Part shown: positions 13,701-28,500 of the stretch, piece by piece
How the letters are laid out: every line of letters begins with the position of its first letter
Position numbering within the stretch: the first letter of the stretch is position 1
Assembly: GCA_025618425.1 (NCBI GenBank)
Contig: CM046836.1
Span: 14,179,703-14,243,702 of the forward strand
Length of the DNA: 64,000 nt
Source: Heliocidaris tuberculata
Taxonomy: Eukaryota; Echinodermata; Echinoidea; Camarodonta; Echinometridae
Direction of reading: 5' to 3'
The notes under the pieces: generated by a model
Seen by the model: the letters and a program-made list of their open reading frames with translations, nothing else
The model's database searches: none
Told to the model about the DNA's origin: nothing
Made by a program: the position numbers and the translations under genes

Positions 13701-16700
13701 CCGAAATATGGTAAGACTTCAGGATATTTTGGCCCCTCAGCTGTGTCCCAATTTCAGCTAGGTAACCACAATGACGTCAAAGTGGTTACCCAGGTTCGCG
13801 TATTGCAGATGTGTTGCGCGCTAGACTGTACAAAATGCATTACACCTTGCGCGCATTTTGCTATAATTGCGCGACAAGGTAACCACTTTGACGTCATTGT
13901 GGTTACCTAGCTGAAATTGGGACACAGCTGAGGGGCCAAAATATCCTGAAATCTTACCATATTTCGGGGATTTTCTGGCAACACGAATTTAAAAAAAAAT
14001 TTAAGGCAGATGATTTTCTTCTAATAAAATCATGATCTTTTAAATGAACTAACATTGTTTCAGCATTGGGTACCCCCTTTAATAGAGTCAGCAGTTTGAC
14101 TTTATTATTTTATATAAGTACATTTATGTGATTTTCTTTCTCCCTTTTCTCTACTACTTTTTATTTTTCTTGATGTGTCCCTCTCCCTCTTTCTGATTCT
14201 CTCTTACTGTAAAGCTCTCTCTCTGTCTCTCTCTGTCTCTCTGTCTCTGTTACACACATATACAATTTAATAACATTTTTCTCTTTCATTCTCTGCACCC
14301 AAGTAAGAGAAAATTAGAAATGGTTTTTTACTAAGCTAGTTTCTAGCACAAATATTTTTGTGTATTTTCTCTTTCTTTCAACTCAGAGACACTACTTGCT
14401 TCTTCTGCTTTTAGTGTAAATTATACTAGTACAGTGTACATTACACCGTTGTTGTATTTTCGTACTGCTGGAGTGCCAAGTGCTGAAGTACATGTATATC
14501 AACCAATGGTTTTTTTAGCAAGTCTGTGCTTATTCAGGTGTCCACAAACACGTGAACCACACCTGTACACTGTGAAGAGTGCAAATGTACATGTACTTAC
14601 AAATTAGCAGTTCATGTACATACATTTGTATGTCTATGTACATTTACATGTATTGTGTGGACGTGGAATGTGGGATTTCTGTCGGGTGGAATTCACTGTC
14701 ACAGGGATGCCCATCTCTTTTTAGCAATTTTGTTTACCTTTGATGTGGAGGCCTGCGTACAAATCTTCAAGATTTGAAATGATCTCAAGTTTGTTATGGT
14801 GGCCTCTGAGGGATTTAGCCTGTCTTTATTTGCTATTCATGGTCTGTGAAATCATGCAGAGTTATTCATACTCTTATGGTGTGTTATCTTGCTATTTGGG
14901 CATTTAAAACATGATCAACATTGCCCACACAGTACACCTAGCTCAAGCACACTGCATCTGATTAGCTGACTTTGTCATCAATTACAGCTTAGACCCACTT
15001 TTGATCAGACTCAGAGCAGCCACTGGGGAGACGGGGGAGCCGGAGGTGGTGTGTCTGCTGAAATTTGTTCAATAATTTGCCAAATAATTTTTGTCTGTAA
15101 GGGTGAAAAGGTCATCGAATGTACAAATCGTCTGTTAAAATCCAAAAGGGCATTCACTCTGTGTTTTAAAGTACATCTGTGGGAGTTAAATGCCCTTCGG
15201 ACACTTCACAGACCAATTAATTATCTGATAGCATTTGTAGATTTGTGGACAGAAAGGAGATTAAATAGGTGTCGTAGTCGAGTGGTTTAATCACTTGACT
15301 GGGGATGCAAAGGTCTTGGGTTCAAACCCTGGCACTTTTGTCCTTCAGCCAGGCATTTTACCTACATTGCTCCTCAAAATCAATGTTTAATTATCCTTGG
15401 TTTAACCATTCCTTGTACATGTTGCCTCAGTTTTTAATGTACATGTAAGTCTTGCTTACATGTACACTATAGGGCTGATATATTTCCATCAATGTGTTCA
15501 TTTGTTGTGTACTGTCGAAATTATGTTTGAAGCTTCTTGCAAGGATATAGAGTCTTGAAAAGCATCCTCAAATCTCACTAATGTATATAACATCCCACCT
15601 AGGAGATCCCTTCAAGTTCAGCATTGTGTGCTAATGCAAATGACAGAAGGTCACAACTGTTAGAGCGATCCTTGTAGGATGTTTTTGCGCTGCCCTTCAC
15701 CACCTGTGTCATACCCTCTCTAATTAGTGTGACTCATGGTGGAGCATCAGGCAGGAACAACCATGTTAGTCCCGGCTGTGTTGTTATGTCTCGTTCACAT
15801 ATGACACTGTAACGCTGCTTTAAAAGCTGCCATGGCAAAATAAGAACTACTTTTACATGTACATGAATGGCAAGTGGAGGTGATATAAGAGTAGCAACAA
15901 GACCATCTAAGCATTGTTGCTTATGCGTGTGTTATAAGATACAGAATTGTGAAACACACTATACTTATGTTGCTGCAGCATTTTGAGGGGAGGTGGTTTA
16001 TTGCGTCATATGTGAATGGTGCTTTACTGTCCTAAATCAGACTCCCACCGTCTTACTATTTCATTCAGTCGACCATTACACCTGTACAGAGTTCCTGCAG
16101 ATTCTGTACAGTTTACATACATGGGGATCTAGTTTTGGAAGGTGTATTTTAGTGGAAGCATAGCGCAGACAAGTCAAGACCTATGGTAAATTGAAGCACT
16201 GATTTTGAGCGATTGAAGTAATAAATAGTCTTCATCTTATAAGTTTTACTGTTAATGCATCAAACTATTTTACATATACATGTATACATGTATTACAGGC
16301 CTGTGTAAACATGCAAGATTGTAGTAGAAGTTTGTGTATAATATAAAGTCAGTGTGGTTGATCTATCTTTGGTTAGTTTATGATGTATCCACCTTCCCTG
16401 TGTATCTGTGTGAGTATCTGAAAGTGTGTAGAAGAGTAAGTTGCCACAAGAATCCCAGGATTCCAAGGTTATCTAAGTAGTACCCTGGGTGAAAAAAAAG
16501 AGGAGAGAAGTTTGATTTAAAAGGAGAGTAATACTGACTGAAACTGATAAGTTGAGCTTTATTTTGGAGCAAAAATGCAAATGTAAACTGTAATTTGTGT
16601 GTTTGGTTGAGAAATACTGATTTAGTTTACTGAGTGTGTTAATAATATTGAAACTTTCAAATGTTAAGTAAAATCTTATTTACAATAAGCTTCAAGTTCA

Positions 16701-19700
16701 TCCAGAGATGATGACAAAGTGATACATTGACTATAGTTTCTTTCAATTAAAAGGTTGAATTGAATTGCAATGCATTTTCTGGAAAACTTCTGTAGCTTAC
16801 AACTTTATGTTTAGCACTTGAGATTCTCTTTCATACTTTCATGAATTTGAAAGAATTACATGCACATGTACATGAACCATCAGGAACTTGTGAAATTTGA
16901 CCAATTCTGTGCCATGGGCTTTAAATCAAGAATATGAATATTCAACTATAAGTTTTTACTAAAGATAGCAAAATTGTTTTCCTGAAACTCTAATGGAGCA
17001 TTGTGAAGGCTTTCGTCGTAGCAGGTATTCTGTACAAAATTAAACAATTCAATCAAGAATTATACCTCGAATTTTGACTCTTGAAAGTTTTATTATGACT
17101 TAAAAACAAGTTGCACAGAAAGGGTTGAATAACTCTAATGGACTTCTTGAATATTTGATTAATGGTTTCCTTTCCAATATTTCATAGGACCATTTTAATG
17201 TTATTGAATTGAATATATAATATTTATGAATATGTAATTGATTTTAATCTAATGAAGTACTATTTATTCTCTTACTACCATAGGATGCCAAACCAAAGTC
17301 CTCTCAGGGGGCTCAGTCTTCCCAGGGCCAGCCCTCAGTCAGCGAGGAACGAGAGGAGGAGATCTCCCCCACCCCTCCGGCAGTTCAGCCCAAGGGCCGC
17401 CGCCGCCGCGGTGCCTTCAGCGCTGAACCGTACACAGAGGAAGATGCAACTTCCTATGTCAAGAAGGTAACGACTTTCTGGCTTTTAGGAAATTAGAAGA
17501 TTTAATCTAAAACATTAGTTACAACTAAAAAACAACAACAAAAAAAAGAAATAGTTATTATCTCCATCATGAATTTTTTATAATTCTTAGTTCATAGCCA
17601 ACATCTTGTGATATATCCAGAAAAATTCAATCTTCATTGTTTACAGAACAATCTATTCGACTTCAGTAAATTTGTCCAAGATCAATTGAAATGAAAATAC
17701 CAGTATTAATACAAAAAGCCTGGTTAGAAACAATGGCAAGTCATTTTTTTTCTGAGAAGAAGAAGAAATTATTTTCATTGCATGATAACCAAGTATTCAG
17801 TTTTTAGCTCATAGCAAATATTTGGTGAATACCAGAAAAAATACAAGCTACATTTCCCGTACAACAATCTGCAGGACAGTCTGGCTGAATAACATGATGC
17901 AATTAATCACAATTCATCCACTAAAGATGGGTTTTCATGGGGCACGCAAACGATTCGCGAAGGATGCAAATGTGGAAAAAATGGCAAAGTCCAACATTCG
18001 TACTTTAGGCTCAAAAAGTTCGCCAAACATGCACTGGAGTTCGGAAGCGTTGTCAACTGTTTGGAGTAGTTGTTTTTAGTTTGGCAGAAATTTAAAAAAT
18101 TTTGAAATTTTTTGCGAGCATTTCCAGCATCCCAGGTCGTGATTTGTTCTCGAAAATGTCTGAAAAGCTTTGTCATATACTCACGACCGTGACGACCTAC
18201 TCACGACGTGCGTGATGTTCGCAAAATCTTTGTGAAACCCCAAACAGATCTCGACAGTTTCGAGAATGCCTGGCGTATGTCTCGCGAAAGCAGCAAAGTT
18301 TGTCTGATCATTTCGAGAACTATTAACGAACTGTTCGTGTACTTCTTCAAAATAGGTGACTTCGCCAAAGAAGCAAACGCGAGCCTTTCACGTCGGGGCC
18401 ATCTGTTAATTTGCCTACCATTCGTGATGATTAATTTTCGAATGTCATGAAGAATTCCCTAACTATTCACAAGCAAAAAAACCAACGCTTTCATGAACGT
18501 TTTTTGAAGGTTTTGCTCACACGACATTTTCACGGAGTTCGTGCGAAGTTCTCGTGAACGTTTGCCGCACGTTTGCCACATGTTTGCCGGCAAATCGGCA
18601 CCATGTGACGTCTGGTCTATATAAAGCGCACTATTCATGAAGAGACCGATCTACTCAAGACAGATGTCAACTCAGGTTTGCATTTTAGTCGCCATTTTCG
18701 TGAAACATGCAGAGAAAAACTTCTCCGAATGTTGGATTTTGCCATTTTTTTGTCTTTCTCATCCTTCGCAAATCGTTTCCGTGAGGCAGAAGGGCATTAA
18801 CTCTTTCCGCTTTGGTCCACTAATGGAACAACCACTGGACTGCCACAGTTGACTTTTGTCACAAATACACTATTGTATGTACCTTATTACTCAAAACAAT
18901 TTGGCAGTCTCGTTTTTCCTCAGGAAAAAAAAAGAGAGTCAACTGATAGCGCTTTATGCGAGTTTTATGCTCTTTTGGCTACTGGCAGACAATATTTCAA
19001 AAACAGATGTGATTTTATTAAATTTCCTGACAACTAATTATGGGTATGAATATTTCTCAGTAACCTAACTTCGTAATCTTGAATTCTGAGAAAACTAATG
19101 GCCTAGGGTAGCATTCCTTTCAGTATGCAATAATGTTTTCATTATTGTGATCCTTAAACCATATGCTTAATGGCTGAAAATACATGCAAAAGTGGTAGTT
19201 TGGTGCAATTGTTTTGTTTTTAATTCTTTCAGTGGAAAACATGCTGAGTACAGTATTGCTACAGTAAATATATAGATTTATTATGTAGGATACCTTCTTT
19301 TATCAAGTTTATATAAACCAGAGATACTTTATTAAGCCAGGCATGCATTTAATGTACAAATGAGTATACCTGAGTCAAAATCTAGGTGTACATCCGAAAT
19401 ATCTTTCTTGCTATCACATAAAGATTCACATCTTTCAAAGCTAACATTTTTGATAGAAAACTCTTTGCATGAAATATGAAGGCAGTCTGGAATCTTGTGC
19501 TTGACAGATCTACATGTACATGTATACCTTTAAAATGAAGGCATTGCTGTAGAGCCTTAAGCAGTTTCTGGTATAGAAGTAACCAGCAATCCCTCTGCCG
19601 ATTTCTTTGCTACAAAAGCCTCCCAGCTCTCAATTCAATTATTCTTCCCTGCACGTCTGAAAGAATAGCCTCCTGCGTGCATTGAGAAAACGGTAATCAA

Positions 19701-22475
19701 ATCTTTGATTATCAGCTTTTTTTTTGTGCATTTGTGTGCTTCCACTATTAATGGAAGTGGCTCAATTAAGTACCTATTAAGCACAGGTTTTCTCCACGGC
19801 TTTCAACAGGTAAAATGAAGTGGAGGATAATAATGATATTAAGGAGAAGGAGAAACTATTTTTACAGTTTTGCTCCTGTAATATAATTATGTTATTGACG
19901 ATGTGCATTTCTTTGTGTGATATTGATTTCAACTGCTCTAGGGCATTTTTGATAGGTCAGATTCTCAAAAGTCTTCCGATTCTTCTGCAAGCAATGAAGC
20001 CTGAATCGTCTGGATATCATAAAATATTGGCTTCAGGCTAAGAATTAAAAACTTGGTCATTATGCAATGATGATTTTTTTTTTGTTCCTTCTCTAATATT
20101 TTGAGTTGCTGTGTAATTGACAATGTGCATATTTAGTGTTACGTTGATTTCCATTGCTCTTGGGCTGTTATGATGGGTCAAATTTTTAGAAATCAATCAT
20201 ATCCCTGTTTCATAAAACTTGTAATGAATGCAATTGTTAATTGTAGGAGCTACCAGAATTCTACGATATAGATTTTATAGTCAATCAGACACAAGGATTT
20301 CATTAGGTTGTATCATGTTATATCAGCTACTTTTAAAAATCATTTTCAATTCATTTTATACTCATGATATTTTTTTTTTTTTTTGCTACAGCAGTATTTT
20401 TCAAAAAACTTTACTGCGTCATATGATATGTGAGCAAGGCTTAGCAAGCGATTTGGAATAGCACTGATTATTGAATATGTTCATTGCATTCTTCTTTTCT
20501 GTATCTTCTCAGGTGATTCCCAAAGACTACAAGACCATGGCTGCTCTCTCCAAAGCCATTTCTAAGAACGTCTTATTTTCCCACCTGGATGAAACAGAGA
20601 GGAGGTAGGTAGTACACATGGTTTGTCTTGCAATTTTTAATCCTTTGCCTATGGGAACTACATGGTTCCTGTATTAAGCCTATGGAAATAAGAGGATTTA
20701 GTACTCAAAGGGTTAACACTGTTGAGACATGGTTTATTTCCCAATGTTTTAGATTTTGGGGCAGTGTCCGAATAGACCAGTTCGTAATTGCAATTTGCGC
20801 ATGTGCAGATAAAAAGGTAATTTGTACCAAGTACAATTGACCTTTATACGCTATCATTTTTAACTCACAACGATGTGCACACCAGTATGATTTTACTTGT
20901 TAACCCTTTCAGGACAGGGATTATTTAAGGGCTAAATTGATCACATTTTGTTCTTCAAATTGGCAACAATAATATTTTTCTTTTAGTGCTACAAGACTAA
21001 TAAGGGGTAATGTCTTTGAAAACACTGTACATGGTTAAAAGAATTGTCGAAAAGTTGAAAAAGTTGCCAATTTCGATAAAAAACAATGATTTTGAACCTC
21101 TCAATGTGTTGCCAATTTAAGGATTTTAAAGCTTATTCTCCTTTTTAAAATTCCTGGGATCAAATGCAATTATGGTCATGTAACAAAAATGGACATAGTG
21201 AGTGCAGAAATTTTTGCTCTTTCTACTCATTTACCTGGTATATTTTTCAGGGCTCTGAATCAAAAGTTATTGAGCCTAACCACAAAATGTGGTCAATTGT
21301 TTCGAAAGGGTTAAACAAGAAGCGCGTCCACCAAAACAAGTGTGTGTGCATGTGCAAACTGGGCTCATGTCAGAGTCATTTGTACCATGTACTAATTACG
21401 AACGGGCCTATTCATGAAGCACTCTCTTATTATATCATGTTTATAGCCCTATGTGTTTGTGATGGTCCTGATAGTTGGGTAGAAAGACAGAGATAAAGAA
21501 GGGAATTTTGAAAGAAAGTGATGACAGAGAGAGAGAGAGAGAGAGAGGAGATACACAGAGAGGGATACATAGAGAGATAGAGAGATAAAAAGATAGATTG
21601 GAAGATAGAAATAAGATTTGATTAAGAAAAATTGTCAAAGTGATCTTTTTTGCCGTTCAAAGAAAGAATGTAAAATAGAAGAAGATGTTCATATTCATCA
21701 TGGAGGACAATCCAATTACTTTCAAAATCCCATCCAAAAGTGTCTTGACCTGATGGCATTTTGCAAGTGATTTGGGGGATCCTTGATGGTGATAAAGCCT
21801 TGGCTTGTTGGACCTTAAAAAGGGTAATGCACTTATGTTCTTAGAAATTGACATTCAATCAAAGAGCGTCTGCTTGTTCTACCTCACCTTCTTTTTCGTC
21901 TCTTTTTTTTTTTCTTCTGTTCATGGAAAAGCGTTCCTTACAAATGTTAAAGGTCATGTATTTAATTTATGTTTTGACTGACTTTGAAGATGCAAGGTAA
22001 AGGATTAGTCTTGTAATCACAGGATTCTTAGTTTGAAGTGTTGTTGATGTGCTTGTCCTCTTTGGAAAGGCATTAATGTTTAATAACCAAATCTCTCAGA
22101 TTGTACTCAGATTATGCAACTAGGACCCTTTACAAGCATTTATACTTGCTTTCTTAGCAGTCAGGTGAAGTAAAAACAAAAACATCATTAGCAATTTTCT
22201 TGTTCTGTTTTTCAGTGACATATTTGATGCCATGTATCCAGTTAAGCACGATGCCGGCCAGGTCGTCATACAGCAAGGTAAAACTAATGCACTACATGTA
22301 GATTTTGTTTTCCTTATGAAGAGATGAGATCTCTATGTTTTTTGTTGGGCAAAATTTTCTCCTTTTCATTGGTATCATTGGTTTTCACTTTGTTTTGGTT
22401 TGGGAATTTTTTTGGTTTTGTTATGTTTTTGTTATTGTTTTTGTTGTTGTTGGGTTTTGGGGGGTTTTGTTTTTG

Positions 22476-22522
<47 letters not shown>

Positions 22523-25500
22523 GTTTTTGTTTTTTTTGGGGGGGTCATTTATTTTCAGTAGTCGTTGCAGATCTAGGGCAAAATTAATGCTTTCCAGAAC
22601 TACACTATTCTCTGCTCCTGTGTTGTTGTTTTTTTGTTTGTTCTTTGTTTTTTGTTTTCATTGAAATGATGCACCATGCGCTAGAGCAAATGCATGGATA
22701 GGAAATGAAAGAATAGACAAATGAATCGTTCAGAGAAATGACAAGCTTGAGTGGCTGATGGAGGAAGTAAATTATAATTGTAATGATTTGGGTATGAATG
22801 AATAAGCCAAGCAGATTGAGTAGATAATGCAAGCATGGTGGAGGAAATAATGACAACAAGGAACAAAAGAATGATTGAGAAAGTGTAAAAAGGTTCTGAT
22901 TCACTTCAGCAACCAGTCAAGCATAATGGTGATCTGATTTCAGTACAGTAACGGAAAAGGGACAAATCAGTATAAAAAGCATGAAAAGAAGGAATGAATA
23001 AGAAAGAGAGAGAGAGGAAGAGACAGAGAGACGGAGTGAGGGACAGAGAGACGGAGTGAGAGACAGAGAGATCTTGTAATTATCAAGTCTAGCATGATAG
23101 AAATGTGAATGCAGTGCACCAGTGTAAAAAAATACAGAGAAATTAAAGGTGGAAAAAAAGAGCAAAAAAGAAATGAATGTAACAGAGAAGGAGAGAGACA
23201 GAGAAACAGACAGAAAGAAACAGTGTAATTGAATGGATTCTTGTTAAGATATTAATTCTCCAGTCTAATGTAATGCATGGCAATCTTATTTATCTTATTA
23301 TCCGCTAAGAGAAAGCTAGATAGATTGAGAGCGGAAGAATAAAAATACGAAAGAAGGAATGCAGGGAACAAAGAAAAATGAGTGTAATTGTATTGTACCC
23401 AGCTAGTCCATGTAGACCTACATGTGGAGTATAATGCCAATCGTATTGCAACTCAGGAATATGAAAATTATTGATCTGTTCTAAAATAAACAAAAGAAGA
23501 CCAGAAAATTTTAAAACGGGAGAATCAGAAAGAGATAGAGAGATCATGGTATTGAATCCAGTTTCTATGAGGCCTAATTCTTATTGGATTGCAGGACATC
23601 AGTTTGGAAAGGTATGATCATTAGGCTTATACAGATAACTGAGTGGGAGAAAATAGAAAAGAAGGAATAAATGAGAGAGAGAGAGATGAATGTTGTTGCA
23701 GCAAATAACAAACAGGCCTGTATGTGGAGCGAAGCTGAGTATTCTTTTCCTACGTTTTGTTCTCCCTAATGCGGTTTATACTGTTCAATTTTGGTTTCTG
23801 TTCACTCTTACATTTCACTCTGATGACTACAAGGTGAAAAGCTTCAGTATGTCTTGTGTTTTAAGCCATTCTTTGATTTTGTACTAATAATTATCTCACT
23901 GCGCTTTATTCTCTTGATATATTCCTCCGTACCTTTTCAAGGTAATAAACACCAGTGCAACTTTTTTCCCCCTTCAATTCTGTGATTTGCAAAAGAAGCA
24001 ATCATCAATAATTCTTTTGACGTCATATTCTAGTCATATAGAATTTGTAAGGATAAATGGATAAATATATTCTGACTGTTAGAAATTGATAAGTCAAGTG
24101 AAAGAAAGAGAATTGGATGAATTCTCCCTATCGCATATAGCCGATATCAGCCGATATCAGCCGATATCAGCTCCCGATGCCGATATCGGGGACAACGATG
24201 TTGGCACATATATTTCCGGTTATATAGCTATAGTGAGCATACACTGATATTTCCTTGCTTTTTTCGTGCGTGATCGTTCTGCTGAAAACACGTTTTGCAT
24301 CTTCGGCTCAACATCCCACATTGGGTGGCTTCACAGAAGAATCCCATTTAAATATCAACTGTATAAAAACACGATTATTTGCTAGATTAGGAACAAAAGG
24401 GAGTTTTTGCTAGGCTGACCACGTCTTCTAACACATTGTCAATGACGCTCCGGCCGGACCCGGAAGCTCAGTTGCCAGCAATCACATGCCCAAAAATTAG
24501 AGCGCCGCATGCGTTCGGATTCGGAGAGCTATATGCGATACGGAGAATTGATAAGATGAAAGAATGTATGAATGCTAGAATGGCTACAAGGTAAGATTGG
24601 GTGTGTTCATAATCACCTAGTTGTAATGGAGCAAGGAATGACGTCATTCTCATATATTTCTAAGGCATTAATTTTTCAGTGCAATTATCAAGAAGAATGT
24701 CAACACATTCCCCCATTACGTTGATAAATTTACTCACTCTAAAATGGTGTTACATCTCGTATATCACGTTTGACTTTAATACATCAATGCTAACAGCCCT
24801 CTCTTCACAGGGGAAAAAAGAAAGAACAGAACATTGATTTTACTTTGGCTAGTCTTTAATCCCAAACTATATTTGGAGACAAATTCTTATTTGAGATGTA
24901 TTCATGATTTTGTGTACTCTGTACAGGTATGACAGATTAAGCATTTTTGAGACAGACATTGTTCCTATACATGGCCTGTATTGTCTGCATGTACTAATTA
25001 GAGCCAGAAAAGTGTGAATTGTTGTGAATTGATTATGAGTTAAAATCCTTTTTGGCTTTCAGCAGATGCTATGTGTTCAATTCTCTTCCCCAGTTTTGAT
25101 AGTAGATAGAGATTGCATGTACTGTGTAGTGATCGTCTTTGATGCTTACAAAATGAGGTCTGGTATTTATAAGCAAGCCTAAGGGTGGTGATATGGAAAT
25201 CATGCCAAATATTCCATCATTGCTTGCTTTTCTGCACAGATGTTCTGAATTGTTAATTAAAAATTATCTTTTTGTCAATACTCCTGCTATTTGGGGATTT
25301 TTTTTGTGTGTGTGTAGTAGAACCAGCAAGGGTAATATCATTCAAATACATGTAGTTGTTAACCATAGGTGATTACTATCTAGTTCAATACATGTTCATT
25401 TGGTGCAGCATTGTAGGATTAAAATGAGCATTATTGGCCGTCCTGGTAATTTTGCATTCTTAAACCGGGTTGTAGCTGGGGCTTTAAAATTGGGTCTCAA

Positions 25501-28500
25501 ATCAATAAGCAAGGAACATGTAAAATGGATCTATGAGGTGCAAGTGCTATTGGTTAAATAGCAACATATTGGCATACTCTGTATTTTTGTGCTTTATTGA
25601 TTTGTTCCTTAATGTAAAAAAAAATAGCATAGAAAATCTTTTTCCCCTGTTAAGTTTTGTTAGGTACATGTATTCATATATTCTCTCCCTATCTTGAACT
25701 TTACATTTTGTATTGTGATTAATTATTTCATCACAAGAGGGGAAGGCAGATCCTAAAAGCCTTGTTAACCCTTTCAGGACAGGAATTATTTAAGGGCTAA
25801 ATTGATCACATTTTGTTCTTCAAATTGGCAACAATAATATTTTTCTCTTAGTGCTACATGGTTCTAATAAGGTGTAATGTCTTTGAAAACAATATACATG
25901 GTTATGACTTTGTCGAAAAGTTTTAAAAATTGCGAATTTGATCAAAAAACAATGATTTTGAATCGCTCAAGGTGTTGCCAATTTAAAGATTTTAAAGGTT
26001 ATTCTCATTTTTAAAATTCCTGGCATCAAATGCAATAGGGTCATGCAACAAAAATGGACGTAGGATGTGTAGAAATTTTTGCTCTTTCTACTCATGCATC
26101 TGGTATATTTTTTAGAGCTCTGAATCAAAAGTTATTGAGCCAAACCACAAAATGTGGTCAATTGTCTCGAAAGGGTTAAAAAGGTGAACTTGTGTTGTCG
26201 AAAGCTTCCTCAGAAGTATGGGCATGCAAATACTACATGACCATGTACATGTACAGGTCAGGGATCTTGGCACATAGTTTTTATTCAAAATTTGCTGACA
26301 AACAATTTTGGGGCCTAGGTTTAGAAACTAAAAAAAAATTATTTTATGAATTATATCTCCTCACAAAAAAAAAAAATATATTACAAGATGCTGATCAGGT
26401 TGTTTTGCAAATTTTCTACTCAAATTGCAGATGGGTTTAGCTTCTTTCCGATGCCATGAAGTCCTCCTGGCTAAAAGCCTTCCGCAAATATAGGACGCTT
26501 TTTACTGCTAAACATGATAAAGGCTCACAGAAATTGCGCTTCGGTGAATTCCGACCTGAATTTGAACCACATTTTTATGACAAATCTTGTCAATATTGAT
26601 AGATTTCAGCCTTTATTAATTTTTAAGTAGATTGTATGTATTTGATTTATATTCACATGTACATATTTTTGTTTTCTTAATGCGAGCATGTCACTGTTCA
26701 TAATTCTTAGAAATGCTTAGTTGAATGAAATGTGTTTGCTTCAGGCCTTATAAAAAGTTGTTTTATTTTATCCAGCATGCTATTTTTATTCCCTTTTGTT
26801 GGAAGATACAGTATACTGTATATTTGTTGGAAGAAATGCTTGTGGGATACAAAAATGCAAATTTAGAAATTCTATTTTTCTGTTTTTCTGAAAAGCAGTA
26901 GTTGTTGAAATAATGTCTTTGATTAAGATTGGACAAAATGTCAACACAAAATTTCTCTGTTTCAACATCTTCTGTAGATAGCAGTAAAGAAATTGATTTT
27001 TTTTTTTTTTTTTTGGGGGGGAGGGGTTTGCATGAGCATAGTCCCCTGTGAATAAACTGCAAACCATTGACGAAGCACGAATTAATGAGGATAGTTGAAA
27101 TCTGTAGGGGTAATTTTAACAGCTTTATGTTTGGTGCAAAGTGTGGTGTTCTTTTCTGCATCTAATTTCGATATCCAGCATTCTTAAGAATGTATTCTTT
27201 CTTCATTGTGCATGTGAGCAAGCCCTTTGGGGAGAAATGTAGGAGAACAATGGAAATTGATGAAATCAATTACGGTATTGAAGTTCCCTCCATTCTGATG
27301 GATGACTTGCTTCATTGTTCACTTTTCAGGAGATGCATTCTGGATATGTTCAGACATTCTATTCATAGCAATTTTGTTTCACTTCCTTTAGTTTTCAGCT
27401 ATGAACAAGCCTTATGGATTGGTAGGAAAATTAATGAATGGGGTTGGTTGCAACCTTGGGAAGTTTATATTGCTCAGTTCTGTGTAATGAAAAGATCAAA
27501 ACAGTGTTCACGTTTGCAATCATATGTGGCTCATTCGTTGCTAATGTGACTTCAGAGTTCACATATGAACACACCTTATGGATTTGAAGAAGTGAGGGTG
27601 TTTTGCAGCTCTTGGGAAGTTCATTGCTCAGTTCAGCGTAATGGATAGAGTGTCACGCAATATGTTCACGTTTATGTTCACGTTTGCGGTAATGTGCCGC
27701 TCATACACGGCTAACTTGACTCCATTGTTCACATATGAACAAGCCCTTTTGGATTGGAAGAAACGAATGGGGCCGGTTGCCTCCCTTGGGTAGTTTACAT
27801 GTATATTGTTCAGTTTTATGTAATGGATAATGTCACTGTTCACATTTTGCACTCATGTGCTGCTCATTCGTGGCTAATGTGATTAATGCTCCTTGAGAGA
27901 AATTTATTTATACCATTCTCACCGTTATCCATCGCTTTTCTTACCCCTCCCTCCCCTTTCCCTCGACATGAATAGGTGACGAAGGCGATAACTTCTATGT
28001 CATTGACTCGGGAGAAGTGGACGTGAGTATTATTATCATTATTATTGAAATAGATGCATGGATATAGTTTCATTGCAATGTCATTGCCCCAAACATCTTG
28101 TTGAAACTGACATACCGGTACCACATCGTCAATGGGCTATGGTTACAAATGTCTCTTACATTCGTGACTCAATTTCTCAAAAAAGACATTTATGCAAAAT
28201 TTGATATATTAGTGATTTATATGAGCAAATTTGATAAGGAAATTCAATATGTGGTGTTTTCTTTCCCTGATAAGTAATAATTTAAGATGTGGGATGTAAA
28301 AATACCCTGTGATGAAATGTCTGTTTCAGAATATACTGTATAATAAAAATTCAGAATGTAGAACAGTAGTAGTTGTTAAAAAAATTAAGCTATTTGATAG
28401 AGTTTTGGATTGTGAATGTAGGCGTACTCCTTGATGATAAATTGGGATTCAGGAAGTGGAAGTTTTGTGCAATTGTATGATGAAATGTCCTGAGGCCTGT

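Larger units (their letters stand above)
4788..17283 (+). other. PKA-RI intron 1 (12.5 kb)
   Basis: The large first intron is AT-rich, with many TACATGTA-type words, tandem duplications, minisatellites, GA/TC tracts, foldback elements and a SINE, listed separately. No additional coding exon was recognised. A GC-richer block at about 10600-10990 is the main candidate regulatory segment. Confidence 0.75.

Noticed and set aside
15268..15340. Functional tRNA at 15.27 kb
   Set aside because: The A and B boxes are present, but the anticodon stem does not pair and a SINE-like tail follows.
22324..22664. Phe/Cys-rich membrane-like open frames
   Set aside because: They result from a TTTTG/TTTTTG low-complexity tract.
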